From NCBI GenBank assembly GCA_016193395.1, contig JACPSH010000004.1, forward strand, positions 70,549 to 128,059: a stretch of 57,511 bases of DNA. The letters are read 5' to 3'. Source of the stretch: Gammaproteobacteria bacterium. GTDB lineage: Bacteria; Pseudomonadota; Gammaproteobacteria; Eutrophobiales; Eutrophobiaceae. The position numbers and the translations under genes were made by a program. Below are positions 24,698 to 36,827 of this stretch, piece after piece (the stretch's first letter is position 1; the number at the start of each line of letters is the position of its first letter). Below the pieces are notes generated by a model. The model was not told where the DNA came from. It did no database searches and saw only the letters and a program-made list of their open reading frames with translations.

Positions 24698-25044
24698 GCG
24701 GCGATCTTTTTCCAGTGACGGCCCAGTGAAGTTCTCAACTCGGCATTGCCGATCGAGCTGAGATCCCGTTGCGCCGCGACAACCACATCAAGCCCTCTCA
24801 GTTCCTGATAGTGCTCGCGGAAGCTCTCGCGTACCAGGCGCTTCAACCGGTTACGTGCAACGGCTCTGGCAAGCCAGCGTTTCGAGAAGGCACAGCCCAG
24901 ACGCGCCCGGTCCAGGCTGTTGCGCCGGGCAAGGACGAGGAACACGCCGTCCGCGGAACGCTCCCGCGACTTGAAGGCGAGCTGGAACTCGGATGGCTTC
25001 GTTAACTTACTGTTTGCCGGGAAGCGGCCTGCCCGATCAATCAC
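24673..25044 (-). CDS. rnpA: RnpA, protein component of RNase P
   Basis: Binds RNase P RNA and helps it remove 5' leaders from pre-tRNAs. The 123-residue basic protein has KPSEFQLAFKSRERSADGVFL and the signature ARNRLKRLVRESFREH, then GLDVVVAAQRDL. The start is GTG at 25044, six bases after the rpmH stop. The 3' end overlaps yidD. Confidence 0.96.
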   Translation of the reverse strand: MIDRAGRFPANSKLTKPSEFQLAFKSRERSADGVFLVLARRNSLDRARLGCAFSKRWLARAVARNRLKRLVRESFREHYQELRGLDVVVAAQRDLSSIGNAELRTSLGRHWKKIAACATSSSK

Positions 25045-25050
25045 TTCGGC

Positions 25051-25185
25051 TCAGGCGCTGAGCCTTTTTCTTCCCTTGGCCCTGCGGGACTTGAGCACCC
25101 GTCTGCCCCCCTTCGTGCTCATTCGCTTCCGAAAACCGTGGTCGCGCTTCCGTTTGACTTTGCTCGGCTGAAAGGTGCGCTTCAT
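25051..25185 (-). CDS. rpmH: 50S ribosomal protein L34
   Basis: 44-residue, very basic ribosomal protein, translated by hand from the minus strand. It begins [18 protein letters not shown], has the [19 protein letters not shown] region and ends KRLSA, matching the universal L34 pattern and length. It is the first gene of the rpmH-rnpA-yidD-yidC-mnmE operon, preceded by a consensus promoter at 25239-25268 and divergent from dnaA. Confidence 0.97.
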   Translation of the reverse strand: MKRTFQPSKVKRKRDHGFRKRMSTKGGRRVLKSRRAKGRKRLSA

Positions 25186-25238
25186 GACTGGGCCTATGTG
25201 TGTTAACTGCGTGAAACTGCGGTAAAAAACAGCGCGCT

Positions 25239-25268
25239 AGTTTACTTACGCGGTGTTTCGAATGTCAA
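25239..25268 (-). promoter_or_regulatory. Sigma-70 promoter of rpmH-rnpA operon
   Basis: On the minus strand, a perfect -35 TTGACA (25263-25268) is followed after 18 bases by TAAACT (25239-25244, 4 of 6 to TATAAT), about 54 bases upstream of the rpmH ATG. This is the best promoter match in the window and fits strong ribosomal-protein expression. On the plus strand the same gap shows a TATACA (25325-25330) and a one-mismatch DnaA box TGTGGATCA (25302-25310) before dnaA, a weaker case for a dnaA promoter. Confidence 0.7.
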
Positions 25269-25388
25269 TTTCAGGACGTGCTTTTCACACGGGTTCCGCA
25301 GTGTGGATCATGCCTCTCTTCGGGTATACACTCTCGCTCGACCCTCTTCCTGATCGCTCATTACTCTCTCTATTGGGGGATTCCTCTC

Positions 25389-26726
25389 TTGGGGCTGTCC
25401 GTATGGCAATCGTGCCTTGAGCATCTGGAGGGAGAGCTTTCCCCGCAGCAATTCAATACCTGGATCCGCCCGCTGCACGCGGTTGAAAATCAGGATTCGA
25501 TCCGCCTGCTTGCCCCGAACCGCTTCGTGCAGGACTGGATCAAGGAGCAGTACTTCGAACGCATTGAACAATTGCTGCGCAGCCTGTTTGCGGATCGCGA
25601 GTGGGGACTGACGCTCGAAGTCGGCAGTCACTCACCGGAACGGGCTGTGCCGACGGCCCGGAAACCCGCGCCGGATGGGCCTCGCAGCCCGGCCGGGCGT
25701 AACTATTCCAGTAACCTGAACCCGACCTTTCTTTTCGACACCTTCGTCGAGGGGAAATCGAACCAACTTGCCCGCGCCGCCTCCGTCCAGGCCGCGGAAA
25801 ATCCCGGCGTCGCATACAACCCGCTCTTCATCTACGGAGGCGTGGGACTCGGCAAGACTCATCTCATGCAGGCCATTGGCCACGGCATCCTGCACAACAA
25901 GCCTGCCGCGAACGTCGCCTACCTGCACTCCGAACGCTTCGTCGCGGACATGGTGCGCGCGCTGCAGCACAACGTGATCAATGATTTCAAACGCTATTAC
26001 CGATCGCTTGACGCCCTGCTCATCGACGACATTCAATTTTTCGCCAACAAGGAACGTTCGCAGGAAGAGTTCTTCCACACCTTCAACGCTCTGCTCGAGG
26101 GGCAACACCAGATCGTCCTCACCTGTGATCGTTACCCCAAGGAAGTCAACGGGCTTGAGGAAAGACTCCAGTCGCGCTTCGGCTGGGGGTTGACCGTTGC
26201 CATCGAGCCCCCCGAACTGGAAACACGCGTTGCCATCATCAAAAAAAAGGCCGAGCAGGCGGCGGTTTCCGTACCCGACGAAGTCTCCTTTTTCATCGCC
26301 AAGCGGTTCCGCTCGAACGTACGCGAGTTGGAAGGCGCCTTGAACCGCGTCATCGCCAACGCGAACTTGACCGGGCACCCCATCAGCCTCGAGTTCTCGC
26401 AGTCTGCCCTGCGCGATCTGATCTTGCTGCAGGATCGCCAGGTGACGTTGGACAACATTCAGCGGACAGTGGCCGAATACTACAAAATCCGCCTGTCCGA
26501 TCTATTGTCGAAGCGTCGAAATCGATCTATTGCCCGCCCACGCCAGATCGCCATGGCACTTGCAAAGGAGCTGACCAATCATAGCCTCCCGGAAATTGGC
26601 GACGCCTTCGGCGGCCGCGATCACACTACGGTCTTGCATGCCTGCCGCAAGATTGCTGAACTGCGCCAGCAGGAACAGCGTATCCAGGAAGATCACAAGA
26701 ACCTGACGAACATGCTCAGTGCATGA
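25389..26726 (+). CDS. dnaA: DnaA, replication initiator
   Basis: AAA+ ATPase that binds DnaA boxes and melts oriC. The domain I start [22 protein letters not shown] matches E. coli DnaA. Then come a short linker, [17 protein letters not shown], Walker [11 protein letters not shown], Walker B LLIDDIQF, and the domain IV signature [15 protein letters not shown] choose TTG at 25389, with GGGGGA 8 bases upstream, giving 445 residues and aligning with the family start. A GTG at 25278 would add 37 unrelated residues and overlap the opposing promoter. The start is therefore a non-ATG codon. Confidence 0.96.
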   Translation: MGLSVWQSCLEHLEGELSPQQFNTWIRPLHAVENQDSIRLLAPNRFVQDWIKEQYFERIEQLLRSLFADREWGLTLEVGSHSPERAVPTARKPAPDGPRSPAGRNYSSNLNPTFLFDTFVEGKSNQLARAASVQAAENPGVAYNPLFIYGGVGLGKTHLMQAIGHGILHNKPAANVAYLHSERFVADMVRALQHNVINDFKRYYRSLDALLIDDIQFFANKERSQEEFFHTFNALLEGQHQIVLTCDRYPKEVNGLEERLQSRFGWGLTVAIEPPELETRVAIIKKKAEQAAVSVPDEVSFFIAKRFRSNVRELEGALNRVIANANLTGHPISLEFSQSALRDLILLQDRQVTLDNIQRTVAEYYKIRLSDLLSKRRNRSIARPRQIAMALAKELTNHSLPEIGDAFGGRDHTTVLHACRKIAELRQQEQRIQEDHKNLTNMLSA

Positions 26727-26922
26727 TGACTAAACGTTAGGGATAATTTCTGTATAAGAAATGAGCGCGTCCCGGAGTCTCTATGATGTTTACAGGACAG
26801 CGAGCCTGTTATCCACAAGTAATCGTTAATTATAATAAATTAGTAAGCTATTGAATTATAAATTAATTATATACTTATCAACAGATGCGCTTTGACTCAG
26901 AATAAGCTATAAGGATTTAGAT
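26727..26922. other. Putative oriC (dnaA-dnaN intergenic region)
   Basis: 196 bases between dnaA and dnaN. An exact DnaA box TTATCCACA lies at 26809-26817 and a one-mismatch box TTATCAACA at 26875-26883. Between them is a block in which 52 of the 60 bases at 26821-26880 are A or T, remarkable in so GC-rich a chromosome and suitable as a DNA-unwinding element. The dnaN ribosome-binding site AAGGA lies near the right end. Few boxes are visible, so part of the origin may lie elsewhere, for example near the box-like TGTGGATCA upstream of dnaA. Confidence 0.65.
26809..26817 (+). promoter_or_regulatory. DnaA box (exact consensus)
   Basis: TTATCCACA, identical to the high-affinity DnaA box consensus, directly left of the AT-rich block between dnaA and dnaN. 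Confidence 0.8.
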
Positions 26923-28023
26923 ATGAAACTGATTATTAAGCGCGAAGAACTACTGCCTGCCCTTCAGATGGTGAATGGGGTGGTAGAACGTCGGCAAACG
27001 CTGCCGATACTTTCCAATCTTCTGATCAGTACCGGGCCCGATAGCATGCAGTTGACGGCGACGGACATGGAAGTCGAGTTGGTGGCCAGTATCAAGAAGT
27101 CGATAAAGGGCGCGAATGATGTGACGCTGCCGGCGCGCAAACTATTGGATATCTGCCGCGCCCTTCCGGATGGCTCGACCTTGAATCTCAATGTGGAGGG
27201 TGATCGGGCTACCGTCACTTCCGGTCGCAGCCGGTTCACACTCTCTACACTGCCGGCCCGCGAATATCCCTTAATCGAGATGGCGGAGAGGATCGCTGAA
27301 TTCTCGATCGAACAAAATGGATTGAAGGCATTGCTTGAGCGCACGGCATTCGCAATGGCCCAGCAGGATGTGCGTTATTACCTGAATGGACTCCTGCTCG
27401 AACTGAGTAAAGGCTTACTGCGCGCTGTTGCTACGGATGGGCACCGCTTGGCGCTGTGTGAGATGGATGTGGATCTCAATGTGCCGCAGCCGATCCAGGT
27501 CATCGTGCCACGCAAGGGGGTGCTGGAACTCATTCGTTTGCTCAAGGATATCGATGAAAGTCTGCGGCTGCAGTTAAGCCGCAATCACATACGCGTCGAT
27601 CTCGGGGAAATGCGCTTCACGAGCAAACTGGTCGACGGCAAGTTTCCGGATTACGAGAAGGTCATCCCGAAGGAAGGGCCCTCTCCCATCATTGCCGGCC
27701 GTGAGATGCTGCGTCAGAGCCTGACCCGCGCATCCATACTTTCCAACGAAAAATACCGTGGGGTCCGGATCACGCTGGGCAAGAATATGCTGAAAGCACT
27801 TGCGCATAACCCAGATCAGGAAGAAGCCGAGGAAGAGATTGAAGTGAAGTATGGCGGCGAGGATATGGAGGTGGGATTCAACGTCTCATACCTGCTGGAA
27901 GCCCTTTCCATCATCCGTTCCGACAATGTCCGGATCACCGTGACGGATCCGAATGCAAGCGCCCTGATCCTCCCGGAAGCCAGCAGCAGGTGTAAGTACG
28001 TCGTGATGCCTATGCGCCTGTAG
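26923..28023 (+). CDS. dnaN: DNA polymerase III beta sliding clamp
   Basis: Ring-shaped processivity factor that tethers replicative polymerases to DNA. The 366-residue protein matches E. coli DnaN in length and organisation of three repeated clamp domains. It opens MKLIIKREELLPALQMVNGVV, has VERRQTLPILSNLLI, RYYLNGLLLEL and ATDGHRLAL, and ends with the conserved YVVMPMRL. AAGGA stands 7 bases before the ATG. It follows the putative oriC and precedes recF by 7 bases. Confidence 0.98.
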   Translation: MKLIIKREELLPALQMVNGVVERRQTLPILSNLLISTGPDSMQLTATDMEVELVASIKKSIKGANDVTLPARKLLDICRALPDGSTLNLNVEGDRATVTSGRSRFTLSTLPAREYPLIEMAERIAEFSIEQNGLKALLERTAFAMAQQDVRYYLNGLLLELSKGLLRAVATDGHRLALCEMDVDLNVPQPIQVIVPRKGVLELIRLLKDIDESLRLQLSRNHIRVDLGEMRFTSKLVDGKFPDYEKVIPKEGPSPIIAGREMLRQSLTRASILSNEKYRGVRITLGKNMLKALAHNPDQEEAEEEIEVKYGGEDMEVGFNVSYLLEALSIIRSDNVRITVTDPNASALILPEASSRCKYVVMPMRL

Positions 28024-28030
28024 TCGATCG

Positions 28031-31541
<3,511 letters not shown>

Positions 31542-31560
31542 CGCCTGCGCAGCCTGCAAA

Positions 31561-32244
31561 TCAGGGTCTCGCGGCGCGCGCCAGGGCCCACACGGAAATC
31601 TCGGCGGCGCCGGCTCGTTTGAGCATGCGGGCCAGTTCTTCCACTGTCGCGCCGGTCGTCACCACGTCATCCACAATCGCCGCCTTCAGCCCCGGACAGC
31701 ACGACGTTGCAAGTCTGAAGGCGCGCCGCACGTTACGGGCGCGCTCGGCCGCGCCCAGGCTGGCCTGGCTTTGGGCGAGCCGGGCGCGTGTAAGCAAAAC
31801 ATCGTTCATCGGGATGCCCAGCTTCCTGCCGACCAGGCGGGCGATCTCCAGAGCCTGATTGAATCCGCGTGCACAGCGACGGCGCCAATGCTGTGGCACG
31901 GGCAGAAGACAATCGGGCGCCCGGGCGCCCCTCGCCCTCACTGTATCTGCCAATTGATCCGCCAGCGGACGCAGCCAGAGCAATTCGCCGCGGTATTTCA
32001 GGCCCTGAATCATGGCATCGATCGGATACCGGTATGGAAAGGCGGCGATGATGCGGTCAAAAGCCGGGCGCGAGCGACCACACGGACCACAAAGCCCGGG
32101 GGCCGGAAGGGGTAGGCAGCAGCAGTCACAACAGGGCCCAAGGCGCGGGAGATCGCAGTAACACCCCGGGCAGAGCGGGGTCCCCAGGGTGTCCGCACGG
32201 CATAGCATGCAGCGGGATAGTCCTTTGAGCGCTATATTGAGCAT
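31561..32244 (-). CDS. comF: ComF family phosphoribosyltransferase-like protein
   Basis: 227 residues. The N-terminal zinc-ribbon-like part is cysteine rich (CMLC, CPGC, CCDCCC, CGPCG). The C-terminal type I phosphoribosyltransferase fold has LKYRGELLWLRPLADQLA, LLPVPQHWRRRCARGFNQA and the PRPP loop AIVDDVVTTGATVEELA. ComF/GntX proteins support DNA uptake or processing of imported DNA, with molecular activity unsettled. Divergent from bioB, a common gammaproteobacterial arrangement. Confidence 0.92.
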   Translation of the reverse strand: MLNIALKGLSRCMLCRADTLGTPLCPGCYCDLPRLGPCCDCCCLPLPAPGLCGPCGRSRPAFDRIIAAFPYRYPIDAMIQGLKYRGELLWLRPLADQLADTVRARGARAPDCLLPVPQHWRRRCARGFNQALEIARLVGRKLGIPMNDVLLTRARLAQSQASLGAAERARNVRRAFRLATSCCPGLKAAIVDDVVTTGATVEELARMLKRAGAAEISVWALARAARP

Positions 32245-32281
32245 TCCATGCCCACTTGTTAACCTTTATCCGCCGGCAGAA

Positions 32282-32311
32282 TTGACAGCGGCGGGCGAGA
32301 TTCCGAATGAT
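32282..32311 (+). promoter_or_regulatory. Probable promoter of the bio operon
   Basis: Perfect -35 TTGACA (32282-32287) and AATGAT (32306-32311, 4 of 6) spaced by 18 bases, 35 bases upstream of the chosen bioB ATG. TTGTTAACC at 32258-32266 resembles one half of a BirA operator, but no matching second half is visible, so I do not call a BirA site. Confidence 0.5.
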
Positions 32312-32346
32312 GCAGTGCTAAATCCTTGAGAGGCTCTGTTACCCGC

Positions 32347-33336
32347 ATGCTGACACACGCCGAAACTCGATCCCAGCCGCGTAATCTACCTGGCGCCATC
32401 CGGCACGATTGGACCCAGGCGGAAGTACTGGCGCTGTTTGCGCTGCCGTTCAATGACCTGCTATTCGAAGCGCAGTTGATTCACCGGCGGCATTTCGACC
32501 CGAACGTCGTTCAGCTCAGCACGCTGCTCAACATCAAATCCGGCGGTTGCCCGGAGGACTGCGCGTACTGTCCACAAAGCGCGCGCTACCACACGGACGT
32601 GGAGGCCTCGCCGCTGTTGTCGCTGGATGAGGTTGTTGCGGCGGCGCGTGATGCGCAAAGTCGCGGCGCGACGCGTTTCTGCATGGGAGCGGCGTGGCGC
32701 AGTCCCCGCGGCCGCGATTTCGAGTCGGTGCTAGGACTGGTGAGCGCGGTGAAATCGCTCGGCCTGGAGACCTGCGCGACGCTCGGCATGTTGACGGCGG
32801 AGCAGACCGAGCGACTGCGGGACGCCGGGCTCGATTACTACAATCACAATCTCGACACATCCCCCGATTATTATCGGGACATCATCAGCACGCGTACTTA
32901 TCAGGATCGATTGAACACCTTGCAGCATGTGCGTGATGCGGGCATCCACGTCTGTTGCGGCGGCATCATCGGCATGGGCGAGACGCGCACGGATCGCGCC
33001 GGCCTTCTATTGACGCTCGCCAATCTTCCGCGTCACCCGGAGAGCGTGCCCATCAACATGCTCGTACGTGTCGAAGGCACGCCGCTGGCGCAATCTCCGG
33101 ACCTCGATCCTTTTGAATTCGTCCGCACGATCGCCGTCGCGCGCATTGTCATGCCCGCTTCCTATGTGCGCCTCTCAGCGGGGAGGACATCGATGCCCGA
33201 GTCGATGCAGGCGCTGTGTCTGCTGGCCGGGGCTAATTCCATTTTCTACGGCGAACGTCTGCTCACGACCCGCAATCCGGATCAGGAACGCGACCGCGAG
33301 ATGTTGCGGCGGCTGGGGATCGTCGCGGAAACCTGA
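32347..33336 (+). CDS. bioB: Biotin synthase
   Basis: Radical-SAM enzyme inserting sulfur into dethiobiotin, the last step of biotin synthesis. The 329-residue protein carries the CxxxCxxC cluster motif in [16 protein letters not shown], then [39 protein letters not shown] and the second-cluster region SYVRLSAGR. The ATG at 32347 (GAGAGG upstream, spacing long) is preferred. A TTG at 32326 would add seven residues. First gene of bioB-F-C-D. Confidence 0.97.
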   Translation: MLTHAETRSQPRNLPGAIRHDWTQAEVLALFALPFNDLLFEAQLIHRRHFDPNVVQLSTLLNIKSGGCPEDCAYCPQSARYHTDVEASPLLSLDEVVAAARDAQSRGATRFCMGAAWRSPRGRDFESVLGLVSAVKSLGLETCATLGMLTAEQTERLRDAGLDYYNHNLDTSPDYYRDIISTRTYQDRLNTLQHVRDAGIHVCCGGIIGMGETRTDRAGLLLTLANLPRHPESVPINMLVRVEGTPLAQSPDLDPFEFVRTIAVARIVMPASYVRLSAGRTSMPESMQALCLLAGANSIFYGERLLTTRNPDQERDREMLRRLGIVAET

Positions 33337-33339
33337 GCC

Positions 33340-34560
33340 GTGTCCGGGATCATTCCCGCTCGCGCGGTGCCGGAGTTCGAAGCAGCCTTCGAGCTCCAGG
33401 GGCAATTGCGGTCATTGCGCGAGAACGGACTTTTGCGCGAACCGATCTGCCTCGATTCGGCACAAGGGGCGAGGGTGCACATCGGCGGCCGCGAGTTCCT
33501 CAACTTCTGCAGCAACGACTATCTCGGTCTCGCCGCGGATCCGCGCGTCGCGGAAGCGTTGTGCCGCGGCGCGCGGGAATTCGGAACGGGCAGCGGCGCC
33601 TCTGCGCTCGTGTGTGGACGTAGCCGCCCGCATCTCGATCTGGAACGGGGGCTTTCAGACTTCGTCGGCCGCGAACGCGTGCTCCTTTTTTCCAGCGGTT
33701 ACCTCGCGAACCTTGCCGCCGTGTCGTCACTGATGCGGTCGGGCGCCGGCCTCGTGCTCGAAGATCGACTGAACCATGCCTCGCTGCTTGACGCGGCGGT
33801 CCTCGCCCGGGCGCGCTTCAAGCGCTATGCCCATGCCGACCCGGTATCTTTGCAAACGGCCTTGATCTCCGCGCCACAGCGAAAGCTAGTCCTTACTGAC
33901 ACCGTATTCAGCATGGACGGCGATATTTGTCCGCTGCGAGAAATCGCAGGGGTTTGCGCAGAGGCCGGCGCGCTGTTCATGGTGGACGATGCCCATGGCT
34001 TCGGCGTGCTGGGGGACAACGGCCGAGGCGCGTTGGAACAGGCCGGTTTGAACCAGAAAGAAGTGCCATTGCTCGTAGGCACATTCGGTAAGGCCTTGGG
34101 CACGGGCGGCGCATTCATCGCCGGGCCCGCGATCCTGATCGAAACGCTGATCCAGTTTGCGCGGCCTTACATTTACACGACGGCGCCGTCCCCCGCACTC
34201 GCCTACGCGACCTCCGCGGCGTTGCAGATCCTGATCGAGGAGGGCTGGCGGCGCGAGAAGCTGCGCGATCTCGTCGCTTACTTTCGCGCGCACGCCCGCG
34301 AACTGGGGATCGATGTGCAGGATTCACACACCGCGATCCAGCCGCTGATCATCGGCGAGCCCGAGGCCGCGGTCGCTGTGAGCGGGCGCCTTCGCGAGCG
34401 CGGGATTCTCATCACCGCGATCCGACCGCCCACCGTGCCGCGTGGCAGCGCGCGCCTGCGCATCACCCTGAGCGCGGCGCATGAAAAGGGCGACATCGAT
34501 CAGTTGTTGCGGGCGCTCGTGGAGAGCCTTGCGAAACGCAAGCCGGATGCGTGCGCATGA
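33340..34560 (+). CDS. bioF: 8-amino-7-oxononanoate synthase
   Basis: PLP enzyme condensing pimeloyl-ACP/CoA with alanine. The 406-residue protein has FCSNDYLGLAADPRV, GTGSGASALVCGRSRPHLDLE, VDDAHGFGVLG and the PLP-lysine motif GTFGKALGTGGAF, then RPYIYTTAPSPALA. The start is GTG, three bases after the bioB stop, and the stop overlaps bioC (ATGA). Translation of the operon looks coupled throughout. Confidence 0.97.
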   Translation: MSGIIPARAVPEFEAAFELQGQLRSLRENGLLREPICLDSAQGARVHIGGREFLNFCSNDYLGLAADPRVAEALCRGAREFGTGSGASALVCGRSRPHLDLERGLSDFVGRERVLLFSSGYLANLAAVSSLMRSGAGLVLEDRLNHASLLDAAVLARARFKRYAHADPVSLQTALISAPQRKLVLTDTVFSMDGDICPLREIAGVCAEAGALFMVDDAHGFGVLGDNGRGALEQAGLNQKEVPLLVGTFGKALGTGGAFIAGPAILIETLIQFARPYIYTTAPSPALAYATSAALQILIEEGWRREKLRDLVAYFRAHARELGIDVQDSHTAIQPLIIGEPEAAVAVSGRLRERGILITAIRPPTVPRGSARLRITLSAAHEKGDIDQLLRALVESLAKRKPDACA

Positions 34561-35474
34561 ACAACCGTGCCGGACAGGAAGGATTCCACACCGACGCCAG
34601 GCGCGTCGCCCGGCAATTCGATCGCGCCGCCGCGGGTTATGAACGCGAGGCGGTGATGCAACAGACCGTCGCCGCGCGCCTGATCGAGCGTCTCCAGTAC
34701 ATGAACTTATCGCCCGCGCTCATCCTCGAACTCGGTTCGGGCACGGGACGCTCGGCGCGCGCATTGTGCGACCGTTTCCGATCCGCGCTCATCCTCGAAC
34801 TCGATCTCGCGCCGGAAATGCTGCGCCAGGCCCGGCCGGGGTGGTGGCGGCGCCGGTTCACGCGCCGCCTTTGGATGTGCGCGGACGCGCAACGGATCCC
34901 CCTGGGGGCGGCGGGCATCGACCTCATTTTCTCGAGCCTCATGCTTCAATGGTGCAACGAGCCCGATGCCGTATTCGCCGAAGCGGCGCGCGTGCTTCGG
35001 CCGGGCGGCCTCTTGCTGTTCGCGACGCTCGGTCCGGACACGCTGCGGGAACTGCGGGAAAGCTGGGGCAACGCGGATGACGCCGCGCACGTCAACGCCT
35101 TCGCAGACATGCATGACCTGGGGGATGCGCTCATGCGCGCCGGGCTGCGTGATCCGGTCATGGAAGTGGAGCAATTCACGCTGACCTATGCCGATGTATT
35201 CGCGCTGATGCGCGATCTCAAGCAGCTCGGCGCGCAGAACGCCAACGCCGGAAGGCGGCGCACGCTGACGGGCAAGGAACGCATGGGGCGCATGCTGCAG
35301 GCCTACGAACGGCACCGCCGGGACGGCCTGCTGCCGGCGAACTACGAAGTCGTGTATGGACATGCGTGGGGTGGCGGACACGCGCGGAGACTGGACCCGC
35401 ACACCGTTGCCTTCCCGGTATCCGCGTTGCGGCGGCACGGCGGCGCAAGAAATGGCAGCAATTCCCCGGCCTGA
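34557..35474 (+). CDS. bioC: Malonyl-ACP O-methyltransferase
   Basis: SAM methyltransferase that caps malonyl-ACP so fatty acid synthesis can build the pimeloyl chain. 305 residues. The N-terminus RVARQFDRAAAGYEREAVMQ and the SAM loop ILELGSGTGRSARAL fit BioC, as do the later DLIFSSLMLQWCNEPDAVFA and GLLLFATLGPDTLRELR. The ATG at 34557 overlaps the bioF stop. A GTG at 34551 adds two residues. BioH, the esterase that removes the methyl group, is not in this cluster. Confidence 0.95.
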   Translation: MNNRAGQEGFHTDARRVARQFDRAAAGYEREAVMQQTVAARLIERLQYMNLSPALILELGSGTGRSARALCDRFRSALILELDLAPEMLRQARPGWWRRRFTRRLWMCADAQRIPLGAAGIDLIFSSLMLQWCNEPDAVFAEAARVLRPGGLLLFATLGPDTLRELRESWGNADDAAHVNAFADMHDLGDALMRAGLRDPVMEVEQFTLTYADVFALMRDLKQLGAQNANAGRRRTLTGKERMGRMLQAYERHRRDGLLPANYEVVYGHAWGGGHARRLDPHTVAFPVSALRRHGGARNGSNSPA

Positions 35475-36153
35475 TTTCGGCTGTCTGGTCACCGGCACCG
35501 ATACCGGTGTAGGCAAGACCTGGATCAGCGTCGGGTTGCTGCACGCCCTGTCCGTGCGCGGCCGCAGGGTGGCCGGCATGAAGCCGGTGGCGAGCGGCGC
35601 CGAAGCACACGCCGAGGGCCTGCGCAACGCGGACGCGCTGTTGTTGCAGTCTCACTGCACCTCGGCGATCGATTATGACGACGTCAATCCGTACCTGTTT
35701 ACCCCGCCCATCGCACCGCATATTGCGGCGGCGAGGGCCGGAACCAGGGTACGAATGGATCGCATCCGCGCCGCCTATGCGCGCCTGTGCGCGCAGTCCG
35801 AGGCAGTCGTTGTCGAAGGGATCGGCGGCTGGCGCGTCCCGCTTGGGCCGAGACTGCAGACCGCCGACCTCGTGCGCGCGCTGGATCTGCCGGTCGTGAT
35901 GGTCGTCGGTCTCAAGCTCGGGTGCATCAATCACGCATTGCTCACGGCGGAAGCTATCGCCACCGATGGCGTGTGTCTGGCGGGGTGGGTCGCCAACGCC
36001 ATCGACGCGGACTATGAGCCGGCGCACGAGACCGTGGACTACTTGCAGGTGAACATCTCGGCGCCGCTGTTGGGGACGGTAGCGCACCTGCCGCAGTTCG
36101 AGCCGCAGCGTATTGCCGCCGCGCTCGATCTGAAGCTCTTTTCCATGGTGTAA
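35452..36153 (+). CDS. bioD: Dethiobiotin synthetase
   Basis: ATP-dependent carboxylase closing the ureido ring of dethiobiotin. 233 residues with P-loop CLVTGTDTGVGKTWISVGLL, AGMKPVASGA, PIAPHIAA, VEGIGGWRVPLG and VGLKLGCINHALLTAE. I choose ATG 35452, which overlaps the bioC end by 23 bases. A longer in-frame start at 35356 adds 32 residues without similarity. Last gene of the bio operon. The 36154-36286 gap holds no gene and no convincing terminator. Confidence 0.95.
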   Translation: MAAIPRPDFGCLVTGTDTGVGKTWISVGLLHALSVRGRRVAGMKPVASGAEAHAEGLRNADALLLQSHCTSAIDYDDVNPYLFTPPIAPHIAAARAGTRVRMDRIRAAYARLCAQSEAVVVEGIGGWRVPLGPRLQTADLVRALDLPVVMVVGLKLGCINHALLTAEAIATDGVCLAGWVANAIDADYEPAHETVDYLQVNISAPLLGTVAHLPQFEPQRIAAALDLKLFSMV

Positions 36154-36286
36154 CGGTCCTCGCCGCCGCCGTTTTTGGCGCGCGGCTCTCTTGATTAGCG
36201 GCACTCATCTGGGGCATATTGTCGCACCGGTTTGGAGGGCTACAGGGCTGCGTTTGTCGCGGCGCAGTGAGTCGACGAGGGCAGAG

Positions 36287-36778
36287 ATGATCTACCAGTT
36301 GGCTGCCGCGGAGAGCCCGCTGCAAACGTTTGTGGTCCGGCCGAACCAGTCGATGTCGTGGCAGGGGCTGCTGTTCGCGTTCAGCGGGATGGCGACCGTG
36401 ATCATCGGCATCGGCGTGACATGCTTTGCAATCGGCCTGCCTCTCGTTTTGCCGTTCTCGGGCGCGGAGTTGATCGTGCTGGGCGCGGCGTTTTACCTGA
36501 CGGCACGGCGCGGCGACGTCCGGGAAGTCATCACCATCAGCGCGAACGGCGTGGCCGTCGAGACGGGGCGCCGCGGTCCGGAGACGCGGGCGGAATTCCA
36601 GCGGCACTGGGCGCGCGTGGTTCTGGAGCGGCCGCGGCACAGCTGGTATCCGGGCCGGCTGCTGATCCGTTCCCACGGGCGCGAGATCGAAGTGGGAAGG
36701 TTTTTGAACGAGCAGGAACGCCGCGGCCTGGCGCTCGAACTACGGGCAGCGCTGCGGCGCGAAGAGGGTCCGGCCTGA
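36287..36778 (+). CDS. DUF2244 membrane protein
   Basis: 163-residue protein with two adjacent membrane helices (about residues 24-44 and 47-64), then a soluble C-terminal domain (EVITISANGVAVETGRRG, RHSWYPGRLLIRSHGREIEV). It matches the DUF2244 family, often found at the head of aa3 oxidase operons. Function unknown. ATG at 36287 has GAGGG upstream. A reading from 36191 is rejected. It lies 49 bases before coxB and is probably co-transcribed. Confidence 0.85.
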   Translation: MIYQLAAAESPLQTFVVRPNQSMSWQGLLFAFSGMATVIIGIGVTCFAIGLPLVLPFSGAELIVLGAAFYLTARRGDVREVITISANGVAVETGRRGPETRAEFQRHWARVVLERPRHSWYPGRLLIRSHGREIEVGRFLNEQERRGLALELRAALRREEGPA

Positions 36779-36827
36779 TGGGGGCCGGAACGTTGACGGC
36801 GTTTCAGCAAAGTCGAGGGATCCAAGC

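Noticed and set aside
25278-25388. Longer DnaA starting at GTG 25278
   Set aside because: The extra 37 residues have no similarity to DnaA domain I, and the TTG at 25389 has a good ribosome-binding site.
32258-32266. BirA operator upstream of bioB
   Set aside because: TTGTTAACC resembles one half-site only; no inverted partner at the expected distance.
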